Source: JAJFJD01 sp965228695
GTDB taxonomy: Bacteria; Pseudomonadota; Alphaproteobacteria; UBA8366
Reading direction: 5' to 3'
Length of the DNA stretch: 64,000 nt
Assembly (NCBI GenBank): GCA_965228695.1
Contig: CBDDIB010000002.1
Span: forward strand, 2,170,001-2,234,000
Position numbers and translations under genes: made by a program. Below are positions 31,372 to 40,214 of this stretch, piece by piece. Position 1 is the stretch's first letter. Each line of letters starts with the position of its first letter. The notes below the pieces were generated by a model. That model searched no databases. It was not told where the DNA came from and was given only the letters and a program-made list of their open reading frames with translations.

Positions 31372-32250
31372 ATGGTTCGCAAAGGGATCGTCTTGGCCGG
31401 CGGTGCGGGAACGCGGCTCTACCCGATGACCCGCGGCGTAAGCAAGCAGTTGCTGCCCGTCTACAACAAACCGCTGGTCTATTACCCGCTGTCGGTGCTG
31501 ATGCTTGCCGAAATCCGCGAGGTGATGTTTATCTCCACCCCGGAGGATCTGCCACGGTTCGAGCAGATACTCGGCGACGGATCGGCGCTCGGCATGTCCT
31601 TCAGCTACCGCGAGCAGGAAAACCCGGAAGGGGTTGCCCATGCTTTCGTGGTCGCCGACGACTTTATCAACGACGAGCCGTCGGCGCTGATCCTGGGTGA
31701 CAACATCTTCTACGGTCAGGGTCTGCGCGACAAGCTGCGCGATGTGGCGAAACGGCGGGACGGCGCTACGGTCTTCGCCTATCGCGTCACCGACCCGGAA
31801 CGCTATGGCGTCGTGGAGGTCGACGAGATCGGCGTGCCGGTGTCGCTCGCCGAAAAACCGGAGCGCCCGCGCTCGAATCTGGCGATGACAGGACTGTATT
31901 TCGTCGATGGTACGGTTGCCCAAGTGGCCCGATCGCTTGCGCCCTCGGCGCGTGGTGAATTGGAGATTCCCGATTTGCTGCGCAGTTACCTCGATCAAGG
32001 CAATCTCTCCGTTGAGTTCCTGGGCCGCGGCAATGCCTGGCTCGACACCGGGACATTCGACTCCTTGCTCGATGCGTCGAATTACATTGCGACCATCGAA
32101 CGGCGGCAGGGCCAGATGGTGGCCTGTATCGAGGAAATCGCCTGGCGCAACGGATGGATCGACGACCGGCAGCTTCGCGCGCTGGCGGAGCCGCTGGCGA
32201 ATTCCGGTTACGGCGATTATTTGCTGTCCCTGGCCTATGAAAGCAGTTGA
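31372..32250 (+). CDS. rmlA: Glucose-1-phosphate thymidylyltransferase
   Basis: A 292-residue nucleotidyltransferase. LAGGAGTRLYPMTRGVSKQLLPVYNKPLVYYPLSVLMLAEIREV is the RmlA signature; NIFYGQGL, EKPERPRSNLAMTGLYFVD and GNAWLDTGTFDSLLDASNYIATIERRQGQ follow. It makes dTDP-glucose, the first step to dTDP-rhamnose and other deoxysugars for cell-surface polysaccharide. The other rml genes are not adjacent. The ATG at 31372 follows the dehalogenase stop by seven bases; longer upstream readings overlap that gene in another frame. A GntR regulator gene follows. Confidence 0.93.
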   Translation: MVRKGIVLAGGAGTRLYPMTRGVSKQLLPVYNKPLVYYPLSVLMLAEIREVMFISTPEDLPRFEQILGDGSALGMSFSYREQENPEGVAHAFVVADDFINDEPSALILGDNIFYGQGLRDKLRDVAKRRDGATVFAYRVTDPERYGVVEVDEIGVPVSLAEKPERPRSNLAMTGLYFVDGTVAQVARSLAPSARGELEIPDLLRSYLDQGNLSVEFLGRGNAWLDTGTFDSLLDASNYIATIERRQGQMVACIEEIAWRNGWIDDRQLRALAEPLANSGYGDYLLSLAYESS

Positions 32251-32323
32251 TGCGGGAAGTTGCGAAGCTCGCATTCCCCTGTAACAGTTATCCGCATGAG
32301 CCCATCGCGAGACTGTAGGCGTC

Positions 32324-33001
32324 ATGACGGATAACAGGAAGCAGAGCCGCCGCAATGGCCAGAACGGCGGGGTCGACGTGTTCGGCATCTTGCGCGAACG
32401 GATCGCGAGTCACGCTTTGCCGCCCGGCAGCCGGCTGCGGGAACAGGATCTCGCGTCCGAATTCGGCGTATCGCGGGCGCGTATCCGCGAAGCGTTCGGC
32501 GCGTTGGAACAGCGCGGGCTGATCGAACGTGTTCCCAATCGCGGTGCGCTGGTTGTCCGTTTCGATCCCATGCAGATGTACGATCTGTATGACGTGCGCG
32601 GGGTTTTGCAGGCCTATGTGGCGCGCTTGGCGGCGGAGCGGGCGCCGGACGGCGCCTGGGACGAGTTGATCGAGCTGTTCGGCGATCCCCTGGAACAAGC
32701 GCTGAAGAAGGGCGATTTCGATCGATATCTCACCGGCCTGGAGACACTCCACCGCCGCATGATCGAACATGCGAACAACGCAATCCTCTCCGATATGCTG
32801 GATCTCATCTACGACAAGACACGCGTCGTCTCCCGGCGCGTGATCATTCTGCCGGGCCGCGCTGAAGTGGCTTTGAAAAGCCATCGGGTGCTGTTGCAGG
32901 CCTTGGCCGACAAGGATCCGGACCGGTCGGAAAAGGCGATAACCGAAATCCTGTCCGGCGCGCGGGCGCTTCTCGAGAAATACCAAAGCTATGTGATCTA
33001 G
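32324..33001 (+). CDS. GntR-family transcriptional regulator (FCD/FadR-like)
   Basis: A 225-residue regulator with an N-terminal winged helix (GILRERIASHALPPGSRLREQDLASEFGVSRARIREAFGALEQRGLIERVPNRGALV) and an all-helical FCD effector domain (residues 85-215). FCD-GntR proteins sense organic acids or acyl-CoAs and usually repress the adjacent operon. It precedes the CoA-transferase/carboxylase cluster, and a palindrome lies just downstream of its stop at 33023-33032, so it is the likely repressor of that cluster. Confidence 0.88.
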   Translation: MTDNRKQSRRNGQNGGVDVFGILRERIASHALPPGSRLREQDLASEFGVSRARIREAFGALEQRGLIERVPNRGALVVRFDPMQMYDLYDVRGVLQAYVARLAAERAPDGAWDELIELFGDPLEQALKKGDFDRYLTGLETLHRRMIEHANNAILSDMLDLIYDKTRVVSRRVIILPGRAEVALKSHRVLLQALADKDPDRSEKAITEILSGARALLEKYQSYVI

Positions 33002-33022
33002 GCGTCGTTTCCTGGATCGTAG

Positions 33023-33037
33023 ACAATATTGTTGACA
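33023..33037. promoter_or_regulatory. Putative GntR operator and -35 element before the carboxylase cluster
   Basis: The perfect palindrome ACAATATTGT (33023-33032) is followed directly by TTGACA (33032-33037), a consensus -35 hexamer. FCD-type GntR regulators bind short palindromes of this kind. A clear -10 element is not visible. Confidence 0.45.
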
Positions 33038-33157
33038 ATAAATGACGCGCTGGCCAGAGTGGCGGGGTTCCAAAAGAAGAGATCCTGCAAATTTTGTGCG
33101 CCGGCGCGCCGCTGCCGGCGATCGCCGATAGGATCCTAGGTCGGGAGGGAACCAGGC

Positions 33158-34405
33158 ATGAGTGCGGAGGCTGGCGGTGGGCCGTTAACGGGGTTCACGG
33201 TGCTGGAGCTCGGAACGATGGTCGCCGGTCCGTTTTGCGGCCGGATGCTCGGCGATTTTGGGGCCGAGGTGATCAAGATCGAGGTGCCGACCGGCGATCC
33301 CGTGCGGGCAATGGGCAAACGCGTCGACGGCAAGTCGCTCTACGCGTCGAGTATCTTCCGCAACAAACGCATGGCCTCGATCAACCTCCGTGACGCGCGG
33401 GGCCGCGATCTGGTCCGAAAGCTGGTCGGACAGGTTGATGTGCTGATCGAGAATTTCCGTCCCGGCACGATGGAGAAATGGGATCTCGGATACGACGATC
33501 TCGCCGCGATCAATCCCGGCCTAATCATGGTGCGCATCAGCGGTTTCGGACAATCCGGACCCTACAGCCAGCGCGCCGGCTATGGCGTGATCGGCGATGC
33601 AATGAGCGGGATGCGTCACATCACCGGCGATCCGGACCGCCCGCCCGCGCGGGTATCGGTTTCGTTGACCGACTACATCACCGGCCTTCACGCGGCCTAT
33701 GGCGCGGCAATGGCGTTGCTGGCGCGGGGCAAGACCGGCAAGGGGCAATGCATCGACGCCGCGCTCTACGAAGGCGCGTTCAATTTCATGGAACCTTATA
33801 TTCCGGCCTACGAGAAGACCGGCTTCGTCGCGAACCGCACGGGCTCGCGGCTGCCCAACAACACGCCGAACAACTTGTTCGAGTCGCAGGACGGCAAGTT
33901 CATTCATATCACCGCGGTCAGCGAGCCCACATGGCGCCGCCTTATGGAATCGATCGGCCGGCCGGATGCGCTTGATGACCCGCGATTCGCGACGTTGGTG
34001 ACCCGCGCCGAACATGAAGACGATGTGGATGCGATGATCTCGGAATGGACACGCGCGCATACGCTCGACGAAATCGACGAGGTGCTGCAGGAGGCGGGAG
34101 TCCCCGCGTCGCGCATCTTCACCATGGCGGACATATTCGAGGATCCGCATTTTGCCTCCCGCGACATGCTGGTGGATGTGGAAGATGCGGAACTCGGCAC
34201 GGTGAAGCAGGCGAACGTGGTGCCGAAGCTGTCCGGCACCCCGGGCGTCATCCGTCATGCGGGCGGGCAAGTCGGCAGCGATACGCGGACGATTCTGATG
34301 GCGCGGTGCGGTCTCGATGAGGCGGCGGTCAAGTCGCTTGAAGACGCGGGGGTCGTGTACTGTGGGGCCGCGGCGCCCGATACGGCGTCAGAGACCGGGA
34401 CTTGA
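33158..34405 (+). CDS. CaiB/BaiF-family CoA-transferase (third of three)
   Basis: A 415-residue class III CoA-transferase: GFTVLELGTMVAGPFCGRMLGDFGAEVIKIEVPTGDPVRAMG, LIENFRPGTMEKWDLGYDDLAAINPGLIMVRISGFGQSGPYSQRAGYGVIGDAMSGMRHITGDPDRPPARV, and NLFESQDGKFIHITAVSEPTWRRLMESIGRP. It is the first gene of the carboxylase cluster, one base before the first carboxyltransferase gene, so it probably makes the CoA ester that the carboxylase uses, or removes CoA from its product. The C-terminal tail of about 20 residues is longer than usual and of low complexity. Confidence 0.88.
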   Translation: MSAEAGGGPLTGFTVLELGTMVAGPFCGRMLGDFGAEVIKIEVPTGDPVRAMGKRVDGKSLYASSIFRNKRMASINLRDARGRDLVRKLVGQVDVLIENFRPGTMEKWDLGYDDLAAINPGLIMVRISGFGQSGPYSQRAGYGVIGDAMSGMRHITGDPDRPPARVSVSLTDYITGLHAAYGAAMALLARGKTGKGQCIDAALYEGAFNFMEPYIPAYEKTGFVANRTGSRLPNNTPNNLFESQDGKFIHITAVSEPTWRRLMESIGRPDALDDPRFATLVTRAEHEDDVDAMISEWTRAHTLDEIDEVLQEAGVPASRIFTMADIFEDPHFASRDMLVDVEDAELGTVKQANVVPKLSGTPGVIRHAGGQVGSDTRTILMARCGLDEAAVKSLEDAGVVYCGAAAPDTASETGT

Positions 34406-34406
34406 G

Positions 34407-35957
34407 ATGACGGACAAGAAACTCCTCGACGAATACGAAAAGCGCCGCGAGACCGCCCTTGCCATGGGCGGTGAGAAAAAACTGGAGCGCCGCCGGAATG
34501 CCGGCGTCATGAACGCGCGGGAGCGGATCGACTATCTTTTCGATGCCGGCAGTTTCCTGGAGTCGGGCTTGTTCGCTACATCGGCACGGCCGGAGGATCG
34601 GGACTCAAGTCCCGGCGACGGCAAGCTGTGCGGATACGGCCGCATCGATGGCCGCGATGCGGTGGGTGTCGTGAACGACTTCACCGTGAAGGGCGCGTCC
34701 TCGGCCGCGACGAACATGAAGAAAATCAGCCAGATGCAGCGCACCGCAACCGAGCGCGGCCTGCCGTTGGTCTTCCTCGGCGAATCGTCCGGCGCCCGCA
34801 TTCCGGACAATATGGGTGCGTTCGGGATGGGCAACCTGCTTGCCAACAATCCGGCGCAGTATCGCCGGTTGCGCGAATCGCCCTGGGCCGCCGCCGCGCT
34901 CGGCATGTGTTACGGCTCGTCGACCTGGTACACCTGCCTCGCCGATTTCAGCGTGATGCGCAAAGGGGCCGTGATGGCGGTATCGAGCGAACGGCTCGTC
35001 TCGATGGCCATCGGCGAGAAAGTCGAAGGCGAGGCGCTCGGCGGCTGGAAGATGCATGCGGAAACGACGGGCCTGGTCGACCAATTCGTCGATACCGACG
35101 AAGAGGCGATCGACGCGATCAAGACCTTCCTGAGCTACATGCCGACCCATTGCAACGAGGCGCCGCCGGTTCATGCCGTTCCGGCCGGCGCCGGCGATTC
35201 GGCGGCATCCGTCGGGGAGTTGGTGCCCGATAGCCGGTCGCAGGTCTACGATATGCGCAAAGTCATCCGCGCGGTCGTCGATCCGGACAGCTATTTCGAG
35301 TTGAAGCCGCGCTTCGGCCGCACGGCGGTGACCGCACTGACCCGGATCAATGGAAAAACCGTCGGCTTCGTCGCCAACAATCCACTGTTCAAGGCAGGGG
35401 CGATGGATGCGCAGGCTTGCGACAAGATCATCAGTTTCATGGTCTTGTGCGATTCGTTTAATATCCCGCTCGTCTTCTTCGTCGACAATCCGGGATTTGT
35501 GATCGGAATCGAAGCGGAGCGCCAGCGCGCGCCGGGCAAGATCATGAACTTCATGAATGCCCTGCAGCTCGTCACGGTACCGAAGCTGACGGTCATGATC
35601 CGGAAGAATTACGGACAGGCGTATATCAACATGGGCGGCGGCAAGAACGCCGACGACGTGTGCGCCTGGGTGACCGCCGAGGTGAGCTTCATGGACCCGG
35701 CCTTCGCCGTGAACGTGGTGCATGGCCGGGAAGGGCAGCGGCTCGAGGAGGAAGACCCGGCGCGGTTCAAGGCTGAATTCGAGAAGATCAGCCAGGAGAA
35801 CAGCGTTTGGGATTTGGCGGCCTGCTATGCGGTCCAACAAGTCATCAAACCCGAGGAGACCCGGGATTGGCTGCAGCACATGCTGCAAGTACATGAACGG
35901 CGTCTCAGCAACGGCGTGGGCCAGCACCTGCTGAACAACTGGCCCACCAGCTACTAA
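34407..35957 (+). CDS. Acyl-CoA carboxylase carboxyltransferase subunit 1
   Basis: A 516-residue biotin-dependent carboxyltransferase beta subunit with both CT halves. The N-terminal half has ERIDYLFDAGSFLE and the GLPLVFLGESSGARIPDNMG segment. The C-terminal half has VFFVDNPGFVIGIEAERQRAPGKIMNFMNALQLVTVPKLTVMIRKNYGQAYINMGG. Length and motifs match the propionyl/methylcrotonyl-CoA carboxylase group. It accepts CO2 from carboxybiotin and transfers it to an acyl-CoA. It sits one base after the CoA-transferase gene and nine bases before the biotin carboxylase gene. A second, diverged CT gene follows at 37597. Confidence 0.9.
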   Translation: MTDKKLLDEYEKRRETALAMGGEKKLERRRNAGVMNARERIDYLFDAGSFLESGLFATSARPEDRDSSPGDGKLCGYGRIDGRDAVGVVNDFTVKGASSAATNMKKISQMQRTATERGLPLVFLGESSGARIPDNMGAFGMGNLLANNPAQYRRLRESPWAAAALGMCYGSSTWYTCLADFSVMRKGAVMAVSSERLVSMAIGEKVEGEALGGWKMHAETTGLVDQFVDTDEEAIDAIKTFLSYMPTHCNEAPPVHAVPAGAGDSAASVGELVPDSRSQVYDMRKVIRAVVDPDSYFELKPRFGRTAVTALTRINGKTVGFVANNPLFKAGAMDAQACDKIISFMVLCDSFNIPLVFFVDNPGFVIGIEAERQRAPGKIMNFMNALQLVTVPKLTVMIRKNYGQAYINMGGGKNADDVCAWVTAEVSFMDPAFAVNVVHGREGQRLEEEDPARFKAEFEKISQENSVWDLAACYAVQQVIKPEETRDWLQHMLQVHERRLSNGVGQHLLNNWPTSY

Positions 35958-35966
35958 GGGAAGCAC

Positions 35967-37307
35967 ATGTTCGAAAAAGTCTTGATCGCAAACCGAGGCG
36001 CCGTCGCAGCACGCATCCTGCGCAGCCTGCGGGCGATGGGCGTGAAATCCGCCGTCGTGTATTCCGAAGCGGACGCGGAGTCCCCCTACCTGGCGGAGGC
36101 GGACGAGACGTTCGAAATCGGGCCGGGCAGCCCGCGCGAGAGTTATCTGAACCAGGACAAATTGATCGAGACGCTGCAGGAATGCGGCGCCGATGGCCTG
36201 CACCCCGGCTACGGTTTTTTGGCCGAGAACGCGGAGTTTGCGGATCGTGTGGAACGTACCGGGGCGACGTTTATCGGGCCGTCCTCCAAGTGGATTTCGG
36301 CGATGGGTCATAAGACGCGGGCCCGCGATCTGGTCGCGGAACACGGCATGACGGTCGGCGGCGGGTCGCGCGTTCTGAGCCCGGACGACGATGCGGCGGC
36401 GGAGGCCGGCAAGCTGGGCTATCCGGTGTTGATCAAGCCGGCGGCCGGCGGCGGCGGTATCGGCATGCTGCCCGCGCGAAACGACGAAGAACTGGAGAAA
36501 GCGCTGAAACGCGCGCGGTCGATGGCCGAACGCGGCTTCGGCAACGCCGATGTCTATCTGGAACGGTTGGTCGAGAAGCCGCGCCATATCGAATTCCAGA
36601 TCCTGGGCGACCGGCATGGCGGCGTCCGGCACGTTTTCGAGCGCGATTGCTCGGTCCAGCGCCGGCACCAGAAGGTGATCGAGGAAGCACCGGCGCCCGG
36701 TGTGGCGCGCGATACGATCGACGCGCTGGCGACTGAGATCGCCGAGACGCTTCAGGCCCTGGGATACGACAACATCGGCACCGTCGAGATGCTGATGGGG
36801 CAGGACGGTAACTTCAGCTTCCTCGAAGTGAATACCCGGCTGCAGGTCGAGCATGGCGTCACGGAAGAGGTGACCGGCATCGATCTCGTGAAGGCGCAAA
36901 TGCAGTCCGCGGCGGGTGACGCATTGATGGATATTCTGCCGGCGGATATCGCCATCGACGGTCATGCCATTCAAGCGCGTGTGTACGCGGAAGACCCCAA
37001 GACGTTTTTCCCGTCGCCGGGACCGTTGGAAACTTTCCGGCCGCCGGCGGAGTCTTCCGTACGGGTCGATTCAGGGTATAAGGAGGGCCAGGACGTCACG
37101 CCGTTCTACGACCCGATGCTGGCGAAGGTTATCGCCCGTGCGGATACGCGCGACGCGGCGATCGCTAAACTGATAGAGGCGTTGGAAGCGTTCGAAATCC
37201 GCGGTGTGAAATCCAATATCCCCGCACTCGTCACCCTGCTTCAATCCGAGGCGTTCCGGGCCGGCGACGTGCATACCGGACTGACCCAGTCCGTCATTTC
37301 AAGCTAG
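35967..37307 (+). CDS. Biotin carboxylase subunit
   Basis: A 446-residue ATP-grasp biotin carboxylase (AccC/PccA-type without a biotinyl domain): KVLIANRGAVAARILRSLRAMG, HPGYGFLAENAEFADRV, the ATP loop KPAAGGGGIGM, RHIEFQILGDRHGGVRHVFERDCSVQRRHQKVIEEAPAP, and the NTRLQVEHGVTEEVTGIDLVKAQM active-site segment. It carboxylates biotin on the carrier protein with ATP and bicarbonate. The Gly-rich loop reads GGGGIGM rather than the usual GGGGRGM or GGGGKGM, a small departure. The BCCP gene follows after 31 bases. Confidence 0.9.
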   Translation: MFEKVLIANRGAVAARILRSLRAMGVKSAVVYSEADAESPYLAEADETFEIGPGSPRESYLNQDKLIETLQECGADGLHPGYGFLAENAEFADRVERTGATFIGPSSKWISAMGHKTRARDLVAEHGMTVGGGSRVLSPDDDAAAEAGKLGYPVLIKPAAGGGGIGMLPARNDEELEKALKRARSMAERGFGNADVYLERLVEKPRHIEFQILGDRHGGVRHVFERDCSVQRRHQKVIEEAPAPGVARDTIDALATEIAETLQALGYDNIGTVEMLMGQDGNFSFLEVNTRLQVEHGVTEEVTGIDLVKAQMQSAAGDALMDILPADIAIDGHAIQARVYAEDPKTFFPSPGPLETFRPPAESSVRVDSGYKEGQDVTPFYDPMLAKVIARADTRDAAIAKLIEALEAFEIRGVKSNIPALVTLLQSEAFRAGDVHTGLTQSVISS

Positions 37308-37338
37308 ACCCAGAGAGACAGGAGTTCGAAGAACAACA

Positions 37339-37563
37339 ATGGCACGCGAAGAAATCCAATCGGAAGTGACCGGCACGGTTTGGAAGATCGAGATGGAAGT
37401 CGGGGCCGACGTGGCCGACGGCGATACGATCATGATCCTCGAATCGATGAAGATGGAAATTCCCGTGATCTCGACCGAAGACGGCAAGCTTGTCGAGCTT
37501 AAGGTCAAGGAAGAGGAACCGGTGGCCGAAGGCCAGGTCGTTGCCGTGGTCGAGACCGACTAA
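37339..37563 (+). CDS. Biotin carboxyl carrier protein, minimal
   Basis: A 74-residue biotinyl-domain protein starting MAREEIQSEVTGTVWKIEM. The biotin lysine is in ESMKMEIP, where EAMKM is usual. The flanking beta strands (GADVADGDTIMILES and KLVELKVKEEEPVAEGQVVAVVE) make one complete biotinyl domain with no N-terminal extension. It carries carboxybiotin between the biotin carboxylase before it and the carboxyltransferases around it. Confidence 0.92.
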   Translation: MAREEIQSEVTGTVWKIEMEVGADVADGDTIMILESMKMEIPVISTEDGKLVELKVKEEEPVAEGQVVAVVETD

Positions 37564-37596
37564 GGGACGAACGCCGGTCAGGAGAGCGAGGACGCA

Positions 37597-39159
37597 ATGA
37601 GTTGGGAATCGGCCGTCGACGAGCTTCGGCGCCGCCGTGAATGGGCGGAAGAACAAGGCGGTGCGGCGAATGTCGAGCGCCAGCACGCACAGGATCGCCT
37701 GACTGTGCGCGAGCGCATTGCCGGGCTTGTCGACAGCGGCAGTTTCCAGGAGGTCGGCAAGCTGACCGGCGCCGAAGCGTATGACGGCACCACGCTCAAA
37801 CACGTCACCCCGGCGCCGTATGTCATGGGGCTCGGCAAGGTCGACGGCCGGCCGGTCGCGATCGGCGGCGAGGATTTCACCGTGCGCGGCGGCACGACCG
37901 CATCCCTCGACAAGCGCAAGGGCGGCCAGGGCGGCTTCGTCGAGGACTTGGCCCATGGCTATCGCATTCCGCTGATCAATCTGATTGACGGCGCCGGCGG
38001 GTCGGTGACCTCGGCCAAACGGCGCGGACATACGGTATTTCCCGGCGTGGATAGCTTCGACCGGTCGATCGACCTGATGGGCGAGGTGCCGGTGGTCAGC
38101 GCGGTGCTCGGGTCGGCCGCGGGCGGCCCGGCGGGACGGGCGATGCTGTCGCATTTTTCCGTCATGGTGCGGGATAGCAGTCAGATCTTTGCCGCCGGCC
38201 CGGCCGTCGTGCAGCGGTCCCTCGGGCAAGCGATCAGCAAGGAAGACCTCGGCGGCCCGCAGGTCGCGGTCGACAAGGCGGGGGCGATCGACAATGTCGC
38301 CGACAGCGAGGAAGAGTGTTTCGAGCTGGTCCGCCGCTTTCTGAGTTATATGCCGCAGAATGTCTGGGAACTGCCGCCGGTCGTCGACTGCGACGATCCG
38401 GTCGACCGGTGCGAGGAAAAGCTGCTGTCGATCGTGCCGGAGCAGCGCCGCCGCGCCTACAACATGCGCCAGTTGATTGAACTCGTGGTCGATACGGACT
38501 CGGTCTTCGAGATCCAACCGAGTTTCGGTAAGGGGTTGATCACCAGTTTCGCCCGGTTGAACGGCCACCCGGTCGGCATCGTTGCCAACAATCCCATGGT
38601 GTACGGCGGTGCTATGGACGGCCCCGCCGCGCGCAAACAGGTCCGGTTTATGGAACTGTGCGACATGTTCCGTATTCCGCTGGTGTTCCTGGTCGACGTG
38701 CCCGGCTTCATGGTCGGCCTGCAGGCCGAGGAAGCCGGCGTGCTGCGGGACGGCATGCGGGCGGTCTACGTGGCGTCGCAAGTGACCGTGCCGGTCGTTA
38801 CGCTGGTCATTCGGAAATGCTACGGCATGGCCGGCATGGCGACCTGCCACAAGCGCGGTTTGGAATTCCGCATCGCCTGGCCGTCGGCGGAATGGGGCTC
38901 GTTGCCGGTCGAAGGCGGAGTCGCGGTGGCCTACCGCCGGGAAATCGCCAATGCGGAAGACCCCAAACAGCGCGAACAGGAACTCGAAGAGGAACTGCGC
39001 GCCTACGGGTCGCCGATGCGGACGGCCGCGGCCTTCGGTGTCGAGGACATCATCGACCCGCGCGAGACACGGCCGTATCTTTGCCAATTCATCGAGTTGG
39101 CGCGAACCCGATTGAAGACGGAACTGGGACCCAAGCTCAAGGCCGGTGTCCGGCCCTAG
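37597..39159 (+). CDS. Acyl-CoA carboxylase carboxyltransferase subunit 2
   Basis: A 520-residue carboxyltransferase beta-like protein, full length, clearly diverged from subunit 1. In the N-terminal half the segment corresponding to the SSGARIPDN loop reads INLIDGAGGSVTSAKRRGHTVFPG. The C-terminal half has VFLVDVPGFMVGLQAEEAGVLRDGMRAVYVASQVTVPVVTLVIRKCYGMAGMA. It may form a mixed oligomer with subunit 1 or act on a different acyl-CoA with the same biotin carrier. It is the last gene of the cluster; an epimerase gene follows after 42 bases. Confidence 0.88.
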   Translation: MSWESAVDELRRRREWAEEQGGAANVERQHAQDRLTVRERIAGLVDSGSFQEVGKLTGAEAYDGTTLKHVTPAPYVMGLGKVDGRPVAIGGEDFTVRGGTTASLDKRKGGQGGFVEDLAHGYRIPLINLIDGAGGSVTSAKRRGHTVFPGVDSFDRSIDLMGEVPVVSAVLGSAAGGPAGRAMLSHFSVMVRDSSQIFAAGPAVVQRSLGQAISKEDLGGPQVAVDKAGAIDNVADSEEECFELVRRFLSYMPQNVWELPPVVDCDDPVDRCEEKLLSIVPEQRRRAYNMRQLIELVVDTDSVFEIQPSFGKGLITSFARLNGHPVGIVANNPMVYGGAMDGPAARKQVRFMELCDMFRIPLVFLVDVPGFMVGLQAEEAGVLRDGMRAVYVASQVTVPVVTLVIRKCYGMAGMATCHKRGLEFRIAWPSAEWGSLPVEGGVAVAYRREIANAEDPKQREQELEEELRAYGSPMRTAAAFGVEDIIDPRETRPYLCQFIELARTRLKTELGPKLKAGVRP

Positions 39160-39201
39160 AAGCGCCTCAACCCATCGAACTCATCCGTCGAGGGACGATC
39201 A

Positions 39202-40203
39202 TTGAGCGATGTCGATAGCCGTACATGCCTGGTCACCGGGGCGGCGGGATTCATCGGGAGTCATCTCGTCGACCTTTTGATCGGCGATGGCCATTCCGTC
39301 GTCGCCGTCGATAATCTGATGACCGGCCGCCGGGAAAACCTGGCGCAGCATGACGGGAATGACGGGTTCCGGTTTGCCGAAACGGATATCTGCGATCTGG
39401 AGGGCATGCGCGTCGAGATGGCCGGGGTGAACTGGGTCTTCCACCTGGCCGGTCTCGCCGACATCGTGCCGTCCATCCGGCAGCCCCTGCTGTATCACCG
39501 GGTCAATGTGGACGGCACCGTCGCGGTGCTGGAAGCGGCCCGGGAAGCGGGTGTCGAGAAACTGGTGTATGCGGCGTCCGGGTCCTGCTACGGCGCGAAC
39601 CCGGTGACGCCGACACCGGAGACCGCGGCGATCGATCCGGAATATCCCTACGCGCTGACGAAGTATCTGGGCGAGCGGATCGCCCTGCATTGGGGCAAGG
39701 TCTATGACCTGCCCATCGCGTCGCTACGGCTGTTCAATGTGTATGGGCCGCGTAGCCGCACCACCGGCGCCTATGGCGCGGTCTTCGGCGTCTTTCTCGC
39801 GCAGAAGCTAGCGGGGGAGCCTTTTACCGTGGTCGGGGACGGCACACAGAGCCGCGATTTCACCTTCGTCGGCGACGTGGTGCGGGCATTCCGAACGGCC
39901 GCCGCCGCCGAAATCGCGGGCGAGGCTTTCAACATCGGGTCGGGTGGGCATTACACCGTCAACCGGATCGTCGAGTTGTTGGGCGGCGACCGGGTGGCCA
40001 TCCCGAAACGTCCGGGAGAGCCGGATGTCACCTTTGCGGATGCCACGAAATTCCGGACGGCGACCGGCTGGAAACCCGAGGTTACCTTCGACGAGGGCAT
40101 CGCCATCCTGCTCGAACATATCGATCATTGGCGCGACGCCCCGATCTGGACGCCGGACTCGATCGCCGATGCGACCGAAGACTGGTTCCGCTACCTGTCG
40201 TAA
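39202..40203 (+). CDS. NAD-dependent sugar-nucleotide epimerase/dehydratase (extended SDR)
   Basis: A 333-residue extended SDR: VTGAAGFIGSHLVDLLIGDGHSVVAVDN, the SGSCYGANPVTPTPETAAIDPEYPYALTKYLGERI segment with Tyr-x3-Lys, LRLFNVYGPRSRTTGAYGAVFGVF and a C-terminal EAFNIGSGGHYTVNRIVELLGG. It resembles UDP-glucose or UDP-N-acetylglucosamine 4-epimerases for surface polysaccharide. The start is a TTG at 39202 with a GAGGGA ribosome-binding site seven bases before it; no ATG lies in the first 20 codons. It converges with the oxidoreductase gene at 40215. Confidence 0.85.
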   Translation: MSDVDSRTCLVTGAAGFIGSHLVDLLIGDGHSVVAVDNLMTGRRENLAQHDGNDGFRFAETDICDLEGMRVEMAGVNWVFHLAGLADIVPSIRQPLLYHRVNVDGTVAVLEAAREAGVEKLVYAASGSCYGANPVTPTPETAAIDPEYPYALTKYLGERIALHWGKVYDLPIASLRLFNVYGPRSRTTGAYGAVFGVFLAQKLAGEPFTVVGDGTQSRDFTFVGDVVRAFRTAAAAEIAGEAFNIGSGGHYTVNRIVELLGGDRVAIPKRPGEPDVTFADATKFRTATGWKPEVTFDEGIAILLEHIDHWRDAPIWTPDSIADATEDWFRYLS

Positions 40204-40214
40204 TCGCCGCCGGA

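Noticed and set aside
34605..36974. A 789-residue minus-strand open frame across the carboxylase genes
   Set aside because: It runs antisense to two clearly coding genes with strong family motifs; high-GC coding DNA commonly leaves such antisense frames open.
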